From positions 186,001 to 250,000 of the forward strand of contig NZ_JABJVV010000004.1 in the NCBI RefSeq assembly GCF_013155545.1: a DNA stretch of 64,000 nt, in the 5' to 3' direction. The notes under the pieces were generated by a model that saw only the letters and a program-made list of their open reading frames with translations, did no database searches and was not told where the DNA came from. Each line of letters begins with the position of its first letter. Within the stretch, counting starts at the first letter, position 1. The DNA is from Caenimonas soli. Lineage in GTDB: Bacteria > Pseudomonadota > Gammaproteobacteria > Burkholderiales > Burkholderiaceae_C. This document shows, one piece after another, positions 47,388-56,785 of this stretch. A program made the translations under genes and the position numbers.

Positions 47388-47822
47388 ATGTCGATCGACT
47401 GGAACTCATTCACGCCCTGGTCCTCGCTGGCCGGCGGCGCGCTGATCGGCCTGGCGACGGCGATGTTCGTCCTGCTCAATGGCCGCATCGCCGGCGTCAG
47501 CGGAATCCTCGCGGGCTTGCTGCGTCCCGCCCGCGGCGAAATCGCATGGCGTGTCGCCTTCATCGGCGGACTGATCCTTGCGGCTCCCGCATACGGCTTG
47601 TTGACGGCACTCCCCTCGGTGCGGATCGACGCCGGCTACGGCATGCTGGTGATTGCGGGCCTTTTGGTGGGAGTCGGCACGCGCTACGGGGCCGGGTGCA
47701 CGAGTGGCCACGGCGTCTGCGGCCTGTCGCGGCGCTCGCCGCGTTCCCTGGCCGCGACCGTTGCCTTCATGGCAACGGGGTTCATCACGGTTTTCATCGT
47801 CCGGCATCTGCTGGCACTGTGA
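47388..47822 (+). CDS. YeeE/YedE family sulfur-transport membrane protein, first half
   Basis: 144 residues with about four hydrophobic helices. The motif [20 protein letters not shown] carries the conserved Cys of thiosulfate-uptake YeeE/YedE proteins. The family imports thiosulfate or related sulfur species, and the short form works with a partner half. It starts 1 base after xerD and ends 7 bases before the second half. Together they match the PmpA/PmpB-type split arrangement. Confidence 0.85.
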   Translation: MSIDWNSFTPWSSLAGGALIGLATAMFVLLNGRIAGVSGILAGLLRPARGEIAWRVAFIGGLILAAPAYGLLTALPSVRIDAGYGMLVIAGLLVGVGTRYGAGCTSGHGVCGLSRRSPRSLAATVAFMATGFITVFIVRHLLAL

Positions 47823-47829
47823 GCAAGCC

Positions 47830-48276
47830 ATGCCGCTATTGAGTGCTTTCATCACGGGCCTGGTGTTCGGCTTCGGGCTGCTCTTGTCCGGCATGGCCAA
47901 TCCGGCCAAGGTGCTGGGCTTTCTGGACATCGCGGGTGCCTGGGATCCGTCGCTGGTGCTGGTGATGGCGGGGGCCATCAGCGTCGGCCTCGTCGCCTTC
48001 AGCCTGGCGGGCCGGCGTACGCAGTCGCTGCTGGGCGAGGAGATGAGGCTGCCGCCCTCCGGTCGTATCGACCGCCGGCTGCTGGCCGGCAGCGCGGTGT
48101 TCGGCGTCGGATGGGGCCTGGCGGGTTTCTGTCCGGGGCCTGCGCTGGTGGCGCTGGGCATGGGCCTGGAGCCGGCCGCCGTGTTCGTGGCCGCGATGCT
48201 TGCCGGGATGGCCGGCTTCGAGATCCTGGAGTGGCAGCGCCAGAAGGTGGTCGCTGTGTCGGCTACCCGAAGGTGA
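47830..48276 (+). CDS. YeeE/YedE family sulfur-transport membrane protein, second half (DUF6691)
   Basis: 148 residues from the ATG at 47830. [21 protein letters not shown] and [19 protein letters not shown], with the conserved Cys, identify the partner half of a split YeeE/YedE transporter. About four hydrophobic helices are visible. Its stop overlaps the GTG start of the MFS transporter gene. The frame extends upstream through the first-half gene, but without a better start. Confidence 0.83.
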   Translation: MPLLSAFITGLVFGFGLLLSGMANPAKVLGFLDIAGAWDPSLVLVMAGAISVGLVAFSLAGRRTQSLLGEEMRLPPSGRIDRRLLAGSAVFGVGWGLAGFCPGPALVALGMGLEPAAVFVAAMLAGMAGFEILEWQRQKVVAVSATRR

Positions 48277-49850
48277 CCCTCTCTTACCGCTTCCCCTGCG
48301 ACGACGCATCACTGCGTGACCGCACGCCGGGCGTCGCTTGCGGTGCGACCCAGAAGCGCTGGGTGCTGGCCGCCTCGATCATGGGATCGAGCCTTGCCTT
48401 TGTCGACGGCACTGTCGTCAACATCGCCTTGCCGGCTATCCAGAATGAACTGCGCGCTTCGGTCTATCAGGCGCAGTGGGTTATCGAGTCGTACGCGCTG
48501 TTGTTGGCGGCGCTGCTCCTGGTCGGCGGCGCGCTGGGCGATCGCCTGGGGCGCCGGCGCGTCTTCATGCTGGGGGTGGTCATCTTCGCCGTCGCGTCGA
48601 TTGCCTGCGCCTTTTCGCGCACCGTGCAACAGTTGATTGCCGCTCGCGCTGTGCAGGGTGTGGGCGCTGCCCTGCTGGTGCCGGGCAGCCTGGCATTGAT
48701 CAGCGCCTGCTTTCCAGAGGACGAGCGCGGGCGCGCCTTCGGCACCTGGGCGGCGTTCAGCGGCATCACCTCCGCGATCGGACCTTTGCTGGGCGGCTAT
48801 TTGGTCGATCGGCTGTCCTGGGCCTGGGCCTTCGCCGTCAATGTGCCGCTGGCCGTGATGGTGCTCGCGATCACGTGGGCTCGCGTTCCCGAGAGCCTTC
48901 GTCCGCAATCGGCAGGGCGACTGGATGTTGGAGGAGCTGTGCTCGCGACCGCGGGGCTGGGCGGCCTGGTGTTCTTTTTCACCGAGGCGCCCGCGCGGGG
49001 CTGGGGCGCCCCAGCGGTGCTGTTGGCGCTGGCCATCGGGGTCGTGGCGCTGGTCGCCTTTTTCCTTGTCGAGCGCGTTCGGGCTGCACCGATGCTGCCG
49101 CTCGGGCTGCTGCGCAATCGCAACTTCGCCGCCGCGAACCTGCTGACGCTGCTGCTCTATGCGGCGCTCGGCGGCGGGCTGTTCTACCTGCCGCTGAACC
49201 TGATCCAGGTGCAGGGCCTGACTGCGACGGCGGCCGGCGCCGCGCTGCTGCCGTTCATCCTGATCATGTTCGTGCTGTCCCGGTGGGCCGGCGGGCTGGT
49301 TGACCGGCGCGGCGCGCGAGCCCCTCTGATCATCGGGCCGCTCATCGCGGCCGCCGGATTCGCATTGCTGGCGCTGCCGGGCCGCGAATCCAGCTATTGG
49401 AACGGTTTTCTGCCCGGGGTGGCCGTGCTGGGCCTGGGCATGGCCATTGCGGTGGCGCCTTTGACGACGACCGTCATGCAATCGGTGGCCGCAGACGATG
49501 TTGGCACGGCCTCCGGTGTCAACAATGCGCTGTCGCGTGTGGCGGGCGTGCTGGCGATCGCCGTGTTCGGCTCACTCATGGCGGCCGTGTTTGAGCCGAG
49601 GCTGCACGCCGCCGTGGCGGGCACCGGCATGCCGGCCGACCTCGCCCTTGCGATTTTGCAGCAACGCGACCGGCTGGCCGCGATCGAATTGCCGGCAGGC
49701 ACTGCGGAAGCGGTCGCGCAGGCTGCGCGTGCGGCGGTGCAGGACGCTTTCGTCGCCGGCTACCGCTGGATCATGGCATGCAGCGCGGCCTTGGCGCTTG
49801 CCAGCGCTGCCGTGGCGGCCGCCTGGCTGGACGATACGGACTTGCGATAA
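48273..49850 (+). CDS. DHA2-family MFS drug/proton antiporter
   Basis: 525 residues from a GTG overlapping the YeeE-half stop by 4 bases. About 14 hydrophobic helices follow. The motif-A-like GALGDRLGRRRVFMLG and ARAVQGVGAALLVPGSLALI (motif C region) identify the DHA2 (14-TM) group that exports drugs and toxic compounds. The first 35 residues are soluble and poorly conserved, so an internal start is possible. It probably shares a transcript with the YeeE pair and the downstream FMN reductase. Confidence 0.88.
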   Translation: MTLSYRFPCDDASLRDRTPGVACGATQKRWVLAASIMGSSLAFVDGTVVNIALPAIQNELRASVYQAQWVIESYALLLAALLLVGGALGDRLGRRRVFMLGVVIFAVASIACAFSRTVQQLIAARAVQGVGAALLVPGSLALISACFPEDERGRAFGTWAAFSGITSAIGPLLGGYLVDRLSWAWAFAVNVPLAVMVLAITWARVPESLRPQSAGRLDVGGAVLATAGLGGLVFFFTEAPARGWGAPAVLLALAIGVVALVAFFLVERVRAAPMLPLGLLRNRNFAAANLLTLLLYAALGGGLFYLPLNLIQVQGLTATAAGAALLPFILIMFVLSRWAGGLVDRRGARAPLIIGPLIAAAGFALLALPGRESSYWNGFLPGVAVLGLGMAIAVAPLTTTVMQSVAADDVGTASGVNNALSRVAGVLAIAVFGSLMAAVFEPRLHAAVAGTGMPADLALAILQQRDRLAAIELPAGTAEAVAQAARAAVQDAFVAGYRWIMACSAALALASAAVAAAWLDDTDLR

Positions 49851-49870
49851 TTTACTGAACGGAGCAAACC

Positions 49871-50422
49871 ATGCCAACCCTCCTGGGAATCTCCGGCAGC
49901 CTGCGTGCCGGCTCATACAACACGGCGCTCCTGCGCGCGGCAGCCGGCCTGATGCCTGGCGGCACCACCCTGGAAGTCGTCACGTTGCACGGCATCCCGT
50001 TGTACGACGGCGACGTCGAATCCAACGAAGGCATCCCGCCGGTGGTGCAGGCCTTGAAAGATCGTGTTGCCGCCTGCGATGGACTGCTGCTGGTCTCGCC
50101 CGAGTACAACAATTCGATGCCGGGCGTGCTGAAAAACGCGATCGACTGGCTCACCCGGCCTGCCGCGGACATCCAGCGGGTGTTCGGCGACCGCCCGGTC
50201 GCCGTTATCGGCGCGTCCCCCGGAGGTTTCGGCACGATGCTGGCGCAGAACGCCTGGCTTCCGGTGTTGCGCACTCTGGGTACACGGCCCTGGTTCGGCG
50301 GCCGATTGATGGTCTCGCGCGCAGGCCAGGTGTTCAACGAGGCGGGCGAGTTGGTTGACGAGAAAGTGAAGGCCCAACTGCAGCGGTTCCTGCAGGGCTT
50401 CGTGGCTTCGCTGCAGCGCTAG
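49871..50422 (+). CDS. NADPH-dependent FMN reductase
   Basis: 183 residues of flavodoxin-like fold. LLGISGSLRAGSYNTALLRA binds FMN phosphate, and LLLVSPEYNNSMPGVLKNAI is the family signature. It resembles ChrR/ArsH-like quinone or metal-ion reductases that relieve oxidative stress. It follows the MFS exporter by 20 bases. The last 4 bases overlap the convergent histidine-kinase gene. Confidence 0.9.
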   Translation: MPTLLGISGSLRAGSYNTALLRAAAGLMPGGTTLEVVTLHGIPLYDGDVESNEGIPPVVQALKDRVAACDGLLLVSPEYNNSMPGVLKNAIDWLTRPAADIQRVFGDRPVAVIGASPGGFGTMLAQNAWLPVLRTLGTRPWFGGRLMVSRAGQVFNEAGELVDEKVKAQLQRFLQGFVASLQR

Positions 50423-51552
50423 TTGTAGCGGGGCAAGCTGATCGTGAAAACGCAGCCGACGGCCGGGACGTCCTGGACGGTCAACGTGCCGCCATCGGCT
50501 TCGACGCTGGCGCGCGCGATCGAAAGGCCGAGGCCGAGACTTGACTTGTCGCCCACCGTTCGCTGGGAGAACGGCTTGAACATGGTGGTTGCGTACCCGG
50601 GGGCCAAGCCGCCGCAGTGGTCGTGAACGGAAATCAGGATCTTGTCGCCGACAGCCTGCGAGTTCAACGTCACTTCCGTGTCGGGCCGGCTGAACTTGAA
50701 AGCATTCTGCAGCAGGCTTTCCAGCGCCGAGAGCAGTCGGGCGTGATCCCCGGTAAGTTCCAGGGCCGGATCAACGGCCGCTGTCGTGAACCTGCAGCCG
50801 CTGGCCTGCGCATAGAGCAGGGCGTCATTTCTGGCCTCGGCAATGAAGGATGTGAGCGGAAACGTTTGACGCTCGCGGATGGCATCCGCTTCGGTGTGCA
50901 CTTCCGCCAGCGACCGGTTGACGAGGGTGTTAAGAGCGGCCAGGCTTCTTTTCAGGACCGCGCCGGTGGAACCGGAGATGGGCAGATTGCCCTGCTCGAG
51001 GGCCGCCACCGCATACGAGGCGGTAGAAAGGGAGTTGCGAAGCTCATGCACGAGGACCCCGACGCGCTCGTTCACTTCGGCGGTTTGCTTGCGGGCTACC
51101 ATGGCATCGCGCTGATGACTGAACGCGCTCACCGCACTTGCGATGGCGTTGTCAAGACAGCGGTTCAACGTGCGGAACTCGTCAATCGAAAATGGCGCGT
51201 CCCGCTCGAATGCCAGATCGGTGATCGCCTGGCAAAGGTCGCCGTAGTCGTGGACCACTTGGTCGACCGAGAATCCGAGGTTCAGGAGCTGCTTGCCATG
51301 CGCCGTTGCGCTCACACCCATTTCGGACACTACAAGCGTGCCCCCGCCTGATTCACCCGAAATTCTGAGACTCTCCGCGGCATCGCCTGCCCCTTCCTCG
51401 GCCTCGAGCGTTTTCTGAAGCTGAGCGAGAAATAGTGGGACGCCATTGCTCAATTGCTCAGCCGTGGCCGCGCGTCTCGGTCGCAATGCGACCTTGGCCT
51501 TGCACCGTTCAACCAGTTCGTCGTGGTTGTTGGCCAGAAATCTGGACATCAT
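50419..51552 (-). CDS. Soluble orphan sensor histidine kinase
   Basis: 377 residues without transmembrane segments. An all-helical N-terminal region (about 1-155) has no PAS or GAF motif and resembles RsbR-type or four-helix sensor modules. The H-box VLVHELRNSLSTASYAV holds H169, and the ATPase domain has QNAFKFS (N box), HDHCGGLAPG (G1) and SSLGLGLSIAR (G2). No response regulator is encoded beside it. It faces the promoter region of the small DUF3606-like gene. Confidence 0.85.
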   Translation of the reverse strand: MMSRFLANNHDELVERCKAKVALRPRRAATAEQLSNGVPLFLAQLQKTLEAEEGAGDAAESLRISGESGGGTLVVSEMGVSATAHGKQLLNLGFSVDQVVHDYGDLCQAITDLAFERDAPFSIDEFRTLNRCLDNAIASAVSAFSHQRDAMVARKQTAEVNERVGVLVHELRNSLSTASYAVAALEQGNLPISGSTGAVLKRSLAALNTLVNRSLAEVHTEADAIRERQTFPLTSFIAEARNDALLYAQASGCRFTTAAVDPALELTGDHARLLSALESLLQNAFKFSRPDTEVTLNSQAVGDKILISVHDHCGGLAPGYATTMFKPFSQRTVGDKSSLGLGLSIARASVEADGGTLTVQDVPAVGCVFTISLPRYN

Positions 51553-51739
51553 GAGGGTAGCTTGAGTGGAGTTTAAAAATCCACACTACGAATCTGGGCC
51601 CAATTCGTCTGTACGTTGCCGCACATAGTGCATTTGCTTTCATATCACCATGGCTTCGGGTCTGCGCGGTTGCCGACCTGTCGAGGTTGTGCCAAGCTGG
51701 GGCGAGGGGAGTTAATGTCGTCGAAATTGAGGTGGCGAG

Positions 51740-51934
51740 ATGACGTTACAAGTAATCGGCATGCAGCAGCAGCCTGAGCGGAGCGCGCGAGAATTTGACG
51801 AATGGGCCAAGACATTGCGTACTTCGCCTGATCAACTGCGGGAGGCGGTATGTGTGGTGGGTATAACTCCACGCAAGATTCGCGCTTACCTCAGAACGCA
51901 TCCGACTCCCCGAATCGCCACTATCCCTCGGTAA
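51740..51934 (+). CDS. Small DUF3606-like protein
   Basis: 64 residues. FDEWAKTLRTSPDQLREAVCVVGITPRKI fits the DUF3606 pattern (a W-x-K stretch, then E/D-Q-L-R-x-A-V-x-x-VG). Function of the family is unknown. GAGGTGG upstream of the ATG is a plausible ribosome site. It lies between the divergent histidine-kinase gene (187 bases) and the convergent Lrp-type gene. The preceding 187-base gap has no feature I can assign. Confidence 0.6.
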   Translation: MTLQVIGMQQQPERSAREFDEWAKTLRTSPDQLREAVCVVGITPRKIRAYLRTHPTPRIATIPR

Positions 51935-51968
51935 GCACCAGTCCGGCCTCCTCGGCTCGCCTCCGCGA

Positions 51969-52445
51969 TCAGGCCGGGATGTGCAGCTTCGTCGAATTCT
52001 TGACCTCCTCCATGACGGCATACGTTCGGGTTTCACGCACACCGGGCAGTTGCCAGAGGACGGTGCCGGCGAAGGTTCGGTAGGCGTCCATGTTGGCGAC
52101 GCGTGTCTTCAGAAGGTAGTCGAACCCGCCGGCCACCATGTGGGCTTCCAGGATTTCAGGGTGAACTTGTACTGCGGCCTGGAACTCGCGGAACACGTTC
52201 GGGGTGGTCCGGTCGAGGAGAACTTCGACGAAGACCAGCATCCCTGCGCCGAGTAAGCGAGGGTTGAGGCGAGCTTCGTAGCCTTCGATGAATCCATCCC
52301 GGGTCAGTCTCTGGACGCGGGCGAGCACGGCCGTGGGGGACAGCGCCACTGCTTCCGCTAGCTTGAGGTTCGAAATCCGGCCATCGTCCTGCAGTTGCTG
52401 AAGGATGCGCCGGTCCGTTCGGTCGAGATCTTCGAGGCTGGGCAT
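51969..52445 (-). CDS. Lrp/AsnC-family transcriptional regulator (probable PutA regulator)
   Basis: 158 residues from the ATG at 52445. An N-terminal winged helix (LDRTDRRILQQLQDDGRISN, then LAEAVALSPTAVLARVQRL) precedes an Lrp ligand-binding RAM domain with HMVAGGFDYLLKTRV. The gene is divergent from putA with 100 bases between. PutA here has no DNA-binding domain of its own, so this protein is the likely proline-responsive activator (PutR/Bkd-type). That role is inferred from context. Confidence 0.9.
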   Translation of the reverse strand: MPSLEDLDRTDRRILQQLQDDGRISNLKLAEAVALSPTAVLARVQRLTRDGFIEGYEARLNPRLLGAGMLVFVEVLLDRTTPNVFREFQAAVQVHPEILEAHMVAGGFDYLLKTRVANMDAYRTFAGTVLWQLPGVRETRTYAVMEEVKNSTKLHIPA

Positions 52446-52545
52446 GTGTAGAGAATCCTTCGGGAGAATGCTGATAAATCGAAGCAATATGCTACCCAGA
52501 AACTGGAACATTGAGGATGTCACTTGAAAACCTCCTAAATAGTCC

Positions 52546-55500
52546 ATGAACTTCACCTCGGCACGCGCCTTCGAGCAATTCTTCGAACCCGCTGAGCTGG
52601 CCGCACCCCGGCTGCGACAGGCGATCACTGCCGCTTGGCGCCTCCCCGAGCCGGAGGCTGTCAAGCTGGTTTTGGCCAGCGCGAGCGTCCCGCAGGGCGT
52701 CAAGTCCAGGTCGCAATCTCTCGCCCAACAAATCGCACGCACGTTGCGCAACCGCAAGTCCAGCTCCGGGCGCGCAGGCATCGTGCAGAACCTGCTGCAG
52801 GAATACGCGCTTTCGTCCCAAGAAGGGATCGCCCTCATGTGCCTCGCCGAGGCGCTGCTGCGGATTCCAGACTCTGCGACCCGCGACAGCCTCATTCGCG
52901 ACAAGATCGCCCAAGGGCAGTGGCGCACACACCTCGGCAAGAGCCCCTCGTTGTTCGTGAACGCGGCGACCTGGGGCTTGCTCATCACCGGCAAGCTCGT
53001 GTCGACGCACAGCGAATCGGGCCTGTCGGCCTCGATCGGCCGGCTGGTCAGCCTCGGCGGCGAACCGCTGATCCGCAAGGGCGTCGACATGGCGATGCGG
53101 ATGATGGGGGAGCAGTTCGTCACCGGCGAGCACATCGAGGAAGCGTTGGCGAACGCGCGCGAGCGCGAGAAGGAAGGATTCCGCTACTCCTACGACATGC
53201 TCGGCGAGGCGGCGCTGACCGCCGGTGATGCCCAGCGCTACCTGCGCGATTACGAGAACGCGATCCATGCCATCGGCAAGGCGTCCGCCGGGCGCGGAAT
53301 CTACGAAGGGCCGGGCATCTCCATCAAGCTGTCGGCACTCCATCCGCGCTACAACCGGTCGCAATACGACAGGGTCATGGGCGAGCTCTACCCGGTGCTC
53401 ACGAGCCTGTGCGCGGTTGCGAAGCGCTACGACATCGGCCTGAACATCGATGCCGAAGAAGCGGATCGCCTGGAGATCTCGCTCGATCTCCTCGAAAGGC
53501 TTTCCTTCGAGCCCCAGCTGCAGGGCTGGGACGGGCTGGGCTTCGTAGTCCAGGCCTACCAGAAGCGCTGCCCTTTCGTGATCGACTACTTGATCGATCT
53601 CGCCCGCCGCAGCGGCCGGCGGCTGATGGTCCGGCTGGTAAAGGGCGCTTATTGGGACTCGGAGATCAAGCGGGCCCAGGTGGACGGACAGGATGGCTAT
53701 CCGGTGTACACGCGCAAGCCCTACACCGATGCGAGCTACATCGCCTGCGCACGGAAACTCCTCGAAGCACCGGAGGCGGTCTATCCGCAGTTCGCAACGC
53801 ACAACGCGCACACGCTGGCGACCATCTACGAGCTGGCCGACCCGAAGCGGTACACTCCTGGACAGTACGAATTCCAGTGCCTGCACGGCATGGGAGAGCC
53901 GCTCTACGAGCAAGTGGTGGGCGGCACGAGCGATGGGAAGCTGGGACGTCCCTGTCGCATCTACGCGCCGGTCGGCACCCACGAAACCTTGCTCGCCTAC
54001 CTGGTGCGTCGCCTGCTCGAGAACGGTGCGAACACATCCTTCGTCAACCAGATCGCGGACCAGACGCTCTCCATCGAAGCGCTGGTGCGAGACCCGGTCG
54101 ACACCATCGAGGACTATGCACGCAAGGAAGGCCAGGTCGGCCTCCCGCATCCGGCGATACCGCTGCCGCGCGACCTCTACGGGAGCGTCCGGCAAAACTC
54201 GCGTGGGCTCGACCTCGCCAATGAGGCGCAACTGCGCGAGCTTGCCGTTTCGTTCAAAGCCGCGGCACAACAGCCCTGGCACGCGGAACCAATGCTCGCG
54301 GTGGACACGGCCTCTACAGAGAAGGCGCCTGTGTTGAACCCGGCGAATCAAACCGACAAGGTCGGTTACGTCCGTGAAGCGACGCCCGAGGACGTCGACC
54401 TCGCTTTGCAGCATGCGGACCTCGCGGCCCCTGCGTGGGCTTCGGTTTCTCCCGCCGAGCGCGCGCGTCTGTTGGAGGCTGCGGCAGTGCGACTCGAAGA
54501 TGATATACCGCGCTTGATGAGCGTGCTGATCCGCGAGGCTGGCAAGTCGGCGGCCAACGCCATCGCCGAGGTGCGCGAAGCTGTCGACTTCCTGCGGTAC
54601 TACGCTCGCGAGATTCGCGACCACTTCGACAACAGCACGCATGTTCCGCTGGGGCCCGTTGTGTGCATCAGCCCGTGGAACTTTCCGCTTGCGATTTTTG
54701 TCGGCCAGCTCTCCGCGGCGCTCGCGGCGGGCAATGTGGTCCTCGCAAAGCCGGCGGAGCAGACTCCGCTGGTCGCGGCGGAAGCCGTGCGAGCCTTGTG
54801 GGCCGCCGGTATCCCACGCGGCGCGATCCAGCTGCTTCCCGGCCGTGGCTCCGTGGTCGGTGCGCGACTGGTTGCGGATCCCCGCGTCAAGGGCGTGCTG
54901 TTCACCGGATCGACCGAGGTGGCGCGGATTCTTCAGGGCAGCGTTGCCGGCCGGGTGAACGAGAACGGTCGCGCGATCCCGCTGATCGCCGAAACCGGGG
55001 GCCAGAACGCCATGATCGTCGACTCATCCGCGCTGGTGGAGCAGGTGGTCAGCGACGTACTGGTGTCTGCCTTCGACAGCGCGGGCCAACGGTGCTCGGC
55101 GCTGCGGGTTCTGTGCGTGCAGGAGGAAGGCGCAGATCGCGTCCTCGAAATGCTCCTGGGCGCGATGGCAGAACTGCGGGTGGGCAATCCTGCGCGCCTC
55201 GCGACAGATGTGGGGCCGGTCATCGACGATGAAGCACGGGGGAACATCGAGCGGCATATCCAGGAGATGCGGGCCAAGGGCCGCCGCGTTCACCAGCTTG
55301 CAGGTCACAGCCAGGATCCGCTTCACGCCGGCACGTTCGTGTTGCCCACGGTCATCGAGATCGACAACATCTCGGAGTTGAAGCGCGAAGTGTTCGGGCC
55401 CGTCCTGCACTTCGCCCGCTTCAGGCGGGAAGAGCTGGACGGCCTCGTCGGCCAGATCAACGGCACCGGTTATGGGCTGACGATGGGCCTGCACACGCGC

Positions 55501-56295
55501 ATCGACGAAACGATCGCCCGTGTCGTGGATGTCGCGCAGGCAGGCAACATCTACGTCAATCGGAACATCGTCGGCGCGGTAGTCGGCGTCCAGCCGTTTG
55601 GCGGAGAGGGGCTTTCCGGCACCGGCCCCAAGGCGGGTGGCCCGCTCTATCTCTACCGTCTGCTGTCCCGCCGTCCCGAGGATGTCCTGGCGCGCGCGGT
55701 CGAAGGGGACGCCGACGCGAGTGAACGCACCCCGCGGACCCCCACCGGGCCTTTGCGCGCTCTCGCGGATTGGGCTGCCACCCAAGGCCCCGACCTTGGC
55801 TCGCTGCCCGCGGTCTGCGCCCGCTTTGCCAGCCTGGCGCGATCCGGCGAATCGGTCGTGCTGCCGGGGCCCACGGGTGAGCGCAATGTGTACAGCATTA
55901 CCCCACGTCCGCATGTGCTCTGCCTGGCACAGAATGAGTCCGACCGGTTCACCCAACTTGCTGCCGTTCTTGCGGCGGGCAGCCGTGCCATCTGGCCAGG
56001 AGACGCCGAGATGCTCCTGCAGCGTCTTCCGGCCGAAGTTCAGGGTCATGTCGCCATCGCGCGAAATTGGGCAGCGCCAGAAGTTTCGTTCGACTGCGTG
56101 CTGCTGCATGGCGCGGCGCAGGAGCTTGCGGACGTACAACAGCGCCTGGCAAAGCGAGAGGGAGCAGTCGTCAGTGTCGAACGCCTCGCACCCGGCGAAA
56201 CCGACATTCCGCTGGAGAGACTCGTCATCGAGCGTGCGCTCAGCATCAATACGGCTGCCGCCGGCGGAAACGCGACCTTGATGACGCTCGGCTGA
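52546..56295 (+). CDS. putA: Bifunctional proline dehydrogenase / L-glutamate-gamma-semialdehyde dehydrogenase
   Basis: 1249 residues. No ribbon-helix-helix domain is present at the N-terminus, so this is the bifunctional, not trifunctional, type. The FAD proline dehydrogenase barrel (about 180-460) has SIKLSALHPRYN and FQCLHGMGEPLYEQV. The aldehyde dehydrogenase part (about 590-1060) has SPWNFPLAIF, ETGGQNAMIV and the catalytic Cys in SAGQRCSALRV. A 190-residue C-terminal extension follows, as in long PutAs. It oxidises proline to glutamate at the membrane. No clear ribosome site precedes the ATG. Confidence 0.96.
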   Translation: MNFTSARAFEQFFEPAELAAPRLRQAITAAWRLPEPEAVKLVLASASVPQGVKSRSQSLAQQIARTLRNRKSSSGRAGIVQNLLQEYALSSQEGIALMCLAEALLRIPDSATRDSLIRDKIAQGQWRTHLGKSPSLFVNAATWGLLITGKLVSTHSESGLSASIGRLVSLGGEPLIRKGVDMAMRMMGEQFVTGEHIEEALANAREREKEGFRYSYDMLGEAALTAGDAQRYLRDYENAIHAIGKASAGRGIYEGPGISIKLSALHPRYNRSQYDRVMGELYPVLTSLCAVAKRYDIGLNIDAEEADRLEISLDLLERLSFEPQLQGWDGLGFVVQAYQKRCPFVIDYLIDLARRSGRRLMVRLVKGAYWDSEIKRAQVDGQDGYPVYTRKPYTDASYIACARKLLEAPEAVYPQFATHNAHTLATIYELADPKRYTPGQYEFQCLHGMGEPLYEQVVGGTSDGKLGRPCRIYAPVGTHETLLAYLVRRLLENGANTSFVNQIADQTLSIEALVRDPVDTIEDYARKEGQVGLPHPAIPLPRDLYGSVRQNSRGLDLANEAQLRELAVSFKAAAQQPWHAEPMLAVDTASTEKAPVLNPANQTDKVGYVREATPEDVDLALQHADLAAPAWASVSPAERARLLEAAAVRLEDDIPRLMSVLIREAGKSAANAIAEVREAVDFLRYYAREIRDHFDNSTHVPLGPVVCISPWNFPLAIFVGQLSAALAAGNVVLAKPAEQTPLVAAEAVRALWAAGIPRGAIQLLPGRGSVVGARLVADPRVKGVLFTGSTEVARILQGSVAGRVNENGRAIPLIAETGGQNAMIVDSSALVEQVVSDVLVSAFDSAGQRCSALRVLCVQEEGADRVLEMLLGAMAELRVGNPARLATDVGPVIDDEARGNIERHIQEMRAKGRRVHQLAGHSQDPLHAGTFVLPTVIEIDNISELKREVFGPVLHFARFRREELDGLVGQINGTGYGLTMGLHTRIDETIARVVDVAQAGNIYVNRNIVGAVVGVQPFGGEGLSGTGPKAGGPLYLYRLLSRRPEDVLARAVEGDADASERTPRTPTGPLRALADWAATQGPDLGSLPAVCARFASLARSGESVVLPGPTGERNVYSITPRPHVLCLAQNESDRFTQLAAVLAAGSRAIWPGDAEMLLQRLPAEVQGHVAIARNWAAPEVSFDCVLLHGAAQELADVQQRLAKREGAVVSVERLAPGETDIPLERLVIERALSINTAAAGGNATLMTLG

Positions 56296-56296
56296 T

Positions 56297-56785
56297 TCAG
56301 GGTCCCAGCCACCGCCCCTCCGGCCACGCTCCTCGTTCGACTGCATCCTTCGCGCACCCCACCAAGAGCACGACGGCACGCCGCACGTGCTGGCCGATCG
56401 CCCGGTTGGCTGGAAGGGCAAGAACGATCGTCCGGGTGATCTTCGGATTGCAGAGCGGTGCGGCCGAGACAAGCTTGCGCGCCAGTTCATCGGCGAAGGC
56501 AACCGGCGGAAGAGTCGTGAGGCCATGGCCGCCGAGCACAAGGCTCTTCTGGACGCTCATCGCATTGGTCTCGACCGCGATCCACTGCTGCAGCGTGCCG
56601 GCATAACCCATTGAGATCCTCATGCGGATGCCCGGGTCGTTGGCCGCGACGGCACTCACCAGCGGGCTGGAAATCAGGTCGCAGGTGCTTGGCAGCAGCC
56701 CCACCGTGACGAGGCCGCCGATGCCGTCGACAGCGCCGCCGATTTCGGCCCGTGCGCGATCAAGTTCCAGCATGGCACGGCGCGC
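56297..56785 (-). pseudogene. lysR-type regulator remnant, 5'-truncated with internal deletion
   Basis: The minus-strand frame encodes parts of a LysR substrate-binding domain: LVTVGLLPSTCDLISSP and RMRISMGYAGTLQQW, then VETNAMSVQKSLVLGGHGLT. The helix-turn-helix third is missing; reading upstream becomes unrelated sequence at about 56780. About 80-90 residues expected between GTLQQW and VETNAM are also missing, though the frame stays open. It abuts a 5'-truncated citE on the plus strand. It is unlikely to make a functional regulator. Confidence 0.7.

Noticed and set aside
51645-51872. 75-codon minus-strand frame upstream of the histidine kinase
   Set aside because: It overlaps the better-supported DUF3606-like gene on the other strand and has no motif or ribosome site.
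52492-54642. 716-codon minus-strand frame opposite the first half of putA
   Set aside because: Antisense shadow; composition and position explained by putA.
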